Positions 5,387-6,249 of a DNA stretch of 6,249 nt are shown piece after piece (the first letter of the stretch is position 1; every line of letters begins with the position of its first letter). The position numbers and the translations under genes are program-made. The stretch is from an uncultured Bacillaceae bacterium (GTDB taxonomy: Bacteria > Bacillota > Bacilli > Bacillales > Pradoshiaceae). Under the pieces are notes generated by a model. It had not been told where the DNA came from. It did not search any database and saw only the letters and a list, made by a program, of their open reading frames with translations. The DNA lies in the NCBI GenBank assembly GCA_904501845.1, contig CAJGCH010000179.1:1-6249 (forward strand). Reading direction: 5' to 3'.

Positions 5387-6249
5387 GCTGGGAAGGTTTG
5401 AAAAATATTTTGTTATTCTCCCTGATCGTTATCAGCGGATTGCTTACATGGTCATATTGGTTCTATCAGCCAACCTATGAGATTGATAGCTCCCGCTATG
5501 TCCAGACAAAAATAATGAGCAATGGCAACGTGGATCCTGATGAGGTTGTTCAACCAACCAAGTTGATATACCATGACAGGGGTTCCTATTATGGGACGTA
5601 CTCGGAGGAAAAGGTGACGGAAATGATGGAGGATATTAAGAAGATTAATCTCTTTAATTTCCAGGATCGTTCCGAAAAGTACGAAGATGAAGGTTCCATT
5701 AGAGGTCTAATAGAGAAGGATGGGACATTTGAGATCGTATTCAATGATATGGTCCCTCTCTCCTTTTATAAAAAGTACTTGAAAATCGAGGACAGCAATG
5801 TGCCAGAGGTCAATTTTGACCGAATTATTGTTTTCACAGAAAATAGTGATGAGACGAATCCTTCGATCTATTTTATCTCTGAGGAAAAAAATACGGTCGT
5901 TGCTGCCTCGGTTGAGAATGAAGACTTAGAACAGTTTGGCGAAACATTTGCCAATAAGGCAGATTATGTTAGATATAAGAAAATTGCTATCACAGATGAG
6001 AGGTCTGTCATCGTCCCGGCCAATGAGCAAAGGGTGCCAGGATATAGATATCTGACTAAATATGTGACCGCGACAAGCTTTATGAAGGCATTGTTTTCAA
6101 GCCCGGAGATCGTCAAGCAGGAAGGCGATATCTACACAGATGGCCTTAGCATCATGAAAGTGAATTCTAAAACATCGACACTAGAATATAAGAACCTCGC
6201 TGTCGGTGCAAAGGAAGAGAAGAATCCGGATACGCATATTCTCGAGAGA
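5383..6249 (+). CDS. walH: WalH (YycH), membrane-anchored regulator of WalK, 3'-truncated by the window edge
   Basis: The ATG at 5383 overlaps the walK stop as ATGA (5383-5386), with a modest ribosome binding site AAGAGGA (5367-5373) about 9 bases upstream, which suggests translational coupling. The frame stays open to the window end: 289 residues of an expected roughly 450. It begins with a single N-terminal membrane anchor (about residues 8-27, NILLFSLIVISGLLTWSYWF) and then a hydrophilic, probably extracytoplasmic region rich in charged residues, typical of a YycH domain. In B. subtilis, WalH together with WalI binds WalK through the membrane helices and restrains its activity; in Staphylococcus aureus the pair instead activates it. 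Which applies here cannot be read from the sequence. The call rests on operon position, the anchor topology and general resemblance; walI would be expected next, beyond the window. No frameshift is seen. Confidence 0.92.
   Translation, partial: MSWEGLKNILLFSLIVISGLLTWSYWFYQPTYEIDSSRYVQTKIMSNGNVDPDEVVQPTKLIYHDRGSYYGTYSEEKVTEMMEDIKKINLFNFQDRSEKYEDEGSIRGLIEKDGTFEIVFNDMVPLSFYKKYLKIEDSNVPEVNFDRIIVFTENSDETNPSIYFISEEKNTVVAASVENEDLEQFGETFANKADYVRYKKIAITDERSVIVPANEQRVPGYRYLTKYVTATSFMKALFSSPEIVKQEGDIYTDGLSIMKVNSKTSTLEYKNLAVGAKEEKNPDTHILER

Noticed and set aside
5280..5480. 66-codon + strand frame across the walK-walH junction
   Set aside because: It overlaps both genes out of frame. The conserved WalK C-terminus and the WalH anchor are in the other frames.
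1..6249. An undescribed multi-gene system, defence island, CRISPR or mobile element
   Set aside because: Every sizeable frame belongs to the conserved dnaC-purA-walRKH core locus. No direct repeats, terminal inverted repeats or foreign-looking genes are seen.

Overview
The window is a piece of chromosomal core genome from a Bacillus-like Firmicute (family Bacillaceae or a close relative; the species cannot be told from this sequence). The gene order dnaC - purA - walR - walK - walH, all on the + strand, is the conserved arrangement found close to the replication origin in Bacillus. The proteins, the strong GGAGG-type ribosome binding sites, the PurR-type operator and the parS sequence all fit that assignment. 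I see no mobile element, no CRISPR array, no RNA gene and no sign of horizontal transfer.

Layout. Positions 1-1018 hold the 3' three quarters of dnaC, the replicative DNA helicase (DnaB family), closed by a clean intrinsic terminator at 1023-1050. Positions 1051-1197 are the purA control region: two inverted PurBox-like sites (1062-1105), a sigma-A-type promoter (1109-1137) and a strong ribosome binding site. purA (1198-2487) encodes adenylosuccinate synthetase. A 359-base gap (2488-2846) follows. It holds a strong hairpin terminator, a second composite terminator-like structure, a candidate extended -10 promoter and a possible 13-codon leader ORF. Then comes the wal operon: walR (2847-3557), walK (3563-5386) and the beginning of walH (5383 to the end of the window, open). 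walR and walK are 5 bases apart, and walK and walH overlap by ATGA, so the three are very probably cotranscribed and translationally coupled.

How the genes work together. dnaC and purA are separate transcription units, for chromosome replication and for committing IMP to AMP synthesis. walRK is the two-component system that controls cell-wall hydrolases and wall metabolism in low-GC Gram-positives. walH encodes a membrane-anchored accessory protein that modulates WalK.

The most notable non-coding signal lies inside a gene. Positions 4453-4468 in walK match the ParB/Spo0J binding site parS at 15 of 16 bases, so this stretch appears to encode WalK residues and also serve as a chromosome-segregation site. 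No previously undescribed multi-gene system is evident. The less ordinary points are the intragenic parS, the possible leader peptide before walR, and the loss of one residue of the zinc site described in staphylococcal WalK.
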